NCBI GenBank assembly: GCA_003161535.1
Contig: PMOM01000017.1
Location: forward strand, 1-5,729
DNA from: Caulobacteraceae bacterium
Lineage (GTDB): Bacteria; Pseudomonadota; Alphaproteobacteria; Caulobacterales; Caulobacteraceae
DNA length: 5,729 nucleotides
Reading direction: 5' to 3'
Below the pieces are notes generated by a model, which worked only from the letters and a program-made list of their open reading frames with translations, did not search any database and was not told the origin of the DNA. Positions 5,049 to 5,729 of the stretch are shown here, in pieces. A program made the position numbers and the translations under genes. The stretch's first letter is position 1; each line of letters opens with the position of its first letter.

Positions 5049-5095
5049 CGTCTCACTCTGGGAAGCTTACCACACGAGGGACGAATGGCCCCTAA

Positions 5096-5201
5096 CCACC
5101 CTTCCGAGACGTTCGCAATGCCTGCTTCGCGGCATCGAGATTACGACGGTTCACGGGCTGCGGGATGTTCGTGGGCGGGCGCCAAGCGTCAGACTCTATC
5201 C
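5096..5201 (-). repeat. Dispersed intergenic repeat, copy B (long-body type)
   Basis: Reverse-complement partner of copy A (740-845), the same length (106 bp) and ungapped, with 13 differences. Read on the minus strand it begins GATAGAGTCTGACGCTTGGC and ends GGAAGGGTGG. It lies between the stop of the cytochrome c gene (5214) and the start of the TPR gene (4988), about 107 nt from the latter. Its GANTC site is at 5192-5196 (GACTC on the plus strand). Confidence 0.85.
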
Positions 5202-5213
5202 AGTCGCCGACCG

Positions 5214-5726
5214 TTAGTTGGCGGGCGGCGAGGTCGCCACCTTGAGATAGGCGACCACATCGATGCGGTCCTTGGCCTGCTGCATGCCCGCGTATGTCAT
5301 CTTGGTATCGGAAGCCACGGCGCGGGGATTGGCGATCCAACGGTCGAGGCTGGCGGCGTCCCAGACAATCTTGGAAGCTTTGAGGCCATCCGAATAGCTG
5401 AATCCGGCCTGGCTGGCGGCCTTGCGTCCGAACACGCCCCAAAGACCGGGGCCGATCATGGCGCCGCCGCCTTGCGCCACCGTGTGACACGATTTGCACA
5501 CGGCGAACATCGCCTGGCCGTTGTCGAGGTCGGCGCCCTGATAGGCCGCCGGAAGGCTGGCCAGAGCGGCCTTCTTGGCGGCGTCGGTGATAGGGCCCGC
5601 GGCGGGGGGCGGGGCGGCCGTCTGGTCCGGCGCGCCGGTGTCGTCGGCGTTGGTCACCTTCCTCTGGCAGGCGACGAGCAGTAGCGCCGCGCAAAAGACA
5701 ATCGTCATCGAGTAGGCGGCGCGCAT
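5214..5726 (-). CDS. Lipid-anchored class I cytochrome c
   Basis: A c-type cytochrome for periplasmic electron transfer. The N-terminus has a hydrophobic segment (about 8-19) ending in a lipobox, LVAC, with C20 as the likely lipidated residue. A flexible Ala/Pro/Asp linker follows (about 25-50), then the haem domain. Haem attachment is CKSCH at 77-81 (H81 axial). IGPGLWGVFGRKA (91-103) is the conserved loop of class I cytochromes. TKMTYAGM gives the probable sixth ligand M143, and DRIDVVAYLK (153-162) is the C-terminal helix. The order and spacing resemble mitochondrial-type soluble cytochrome c, here tethered to a membrane. The start is uncertain: ATG 5726 lies three bases from the window edge, so its ribosome site is outside view; a second ATG at 5708 (M7) has no good ribosome site. 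An extension beyond the edge cannot be excluded. Confidence 0.9.
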   Translation of the reverse strand: MRAAYSMTIVFCAALLLVACQRKVTNADDTGAPDQTAAPPPAAGPITDAAKKAALASLPAAYQGADLDNGQAMFAVCKSCHTVAQGGGAMIGPGLWGVFGRKAASQAGFSYSDGLKASKIVWDAASLDRWIANPRAVASDTKMTYAGMQQAKDRIDVVAYLKVATSPPAN

Positions 5727-5729
5727 CCT

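Noticed and set aside
4440..5684. 414-codon open frame on the plus strand
   Set aside because: It is antisense to the TPR and cytochrome c genes, both of which have clear family motifs and export signals, and it crosses repeat copy B.
1..5729. CRISPR arrays, tRNA or rRNA genes, phage genes, toxin-antitoxin pairs
   Set aside because: No regularly spaced direct repeats, no tRNA-like clover-leaf or T-loop sequence, and no recognisable phage or toxin motifs were seen; the 100-aa gene alone is not enough to propose a defence or toxin system.

Overview
The window is GC-rich chromosomal DNA from an alphaproteobacterium. The NAD kinase N-terminus, the small glycine-zipper protein, the GANTC sites and the style of the intergenic repeats best fit the Caulobacterales (a Caulobacter or Phenylobacterium relative). 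That placement is inference from sequence style; no marker gene here settles it. Nothing points to a plasmid, an intact phage or a CRISPR locus.

Layout from left to right. On the minus strand, the N-terminal half of NAD kinase (nadK) runs off the left edge, with a 60-residue hypothetical protein 63 nt upstream of it on the same strand. On the plus strand, at 891-2252, lies an exported S41-type peptidase homologue. A minus-strand block follows: a 100-residue uncharacterised protein of lower GC (2403-2705), abutting the 3' remnant of an IS630-family transposase (2717-3037). On the plus strand come a 69-residue exported glycine-zipper protein (3089-3298) and, after a hairpin-rich inverted-repeat element, a class II aldolase/adducin-family protein (3561-4331). 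On the minus strand come an exported TPR protein (4470-4988) and a lipid-anchored class I cytochrome c (5214-5726).

The genes do not form an obvious pathway. Four products (S41 homologue, glycine-zipper protein, TPR protein, cytochrome c) carry export signals, so much of the window concerns the cell envelope, but neighbours are mostly separate transcription units divided by repeats.

The most notable feature is the intergenic DNA. Four gaps each carry one copy of a dispersed repeat (740-845, 2301-2395, 4334-4410, 5096-5201). All four share one end of about 25 bp, but they have two different bodies: two copies match over 106 bp without a gap, and the other two match each other apart from an 18-nt indel. 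The shared end also resembles the last codons of the IS630 transposase remnant in this window, and it usually carries a GANTC (CcrM-type methylation) site. A fifth gap holds an unrelated MITE-like element of 184 bp (3296-3479), with imperfect terminal inverted repeats and two GC-rich hairpins. No complete new enzymatic or defence system is visible; the repeat families are the best candidates for something undescribed.
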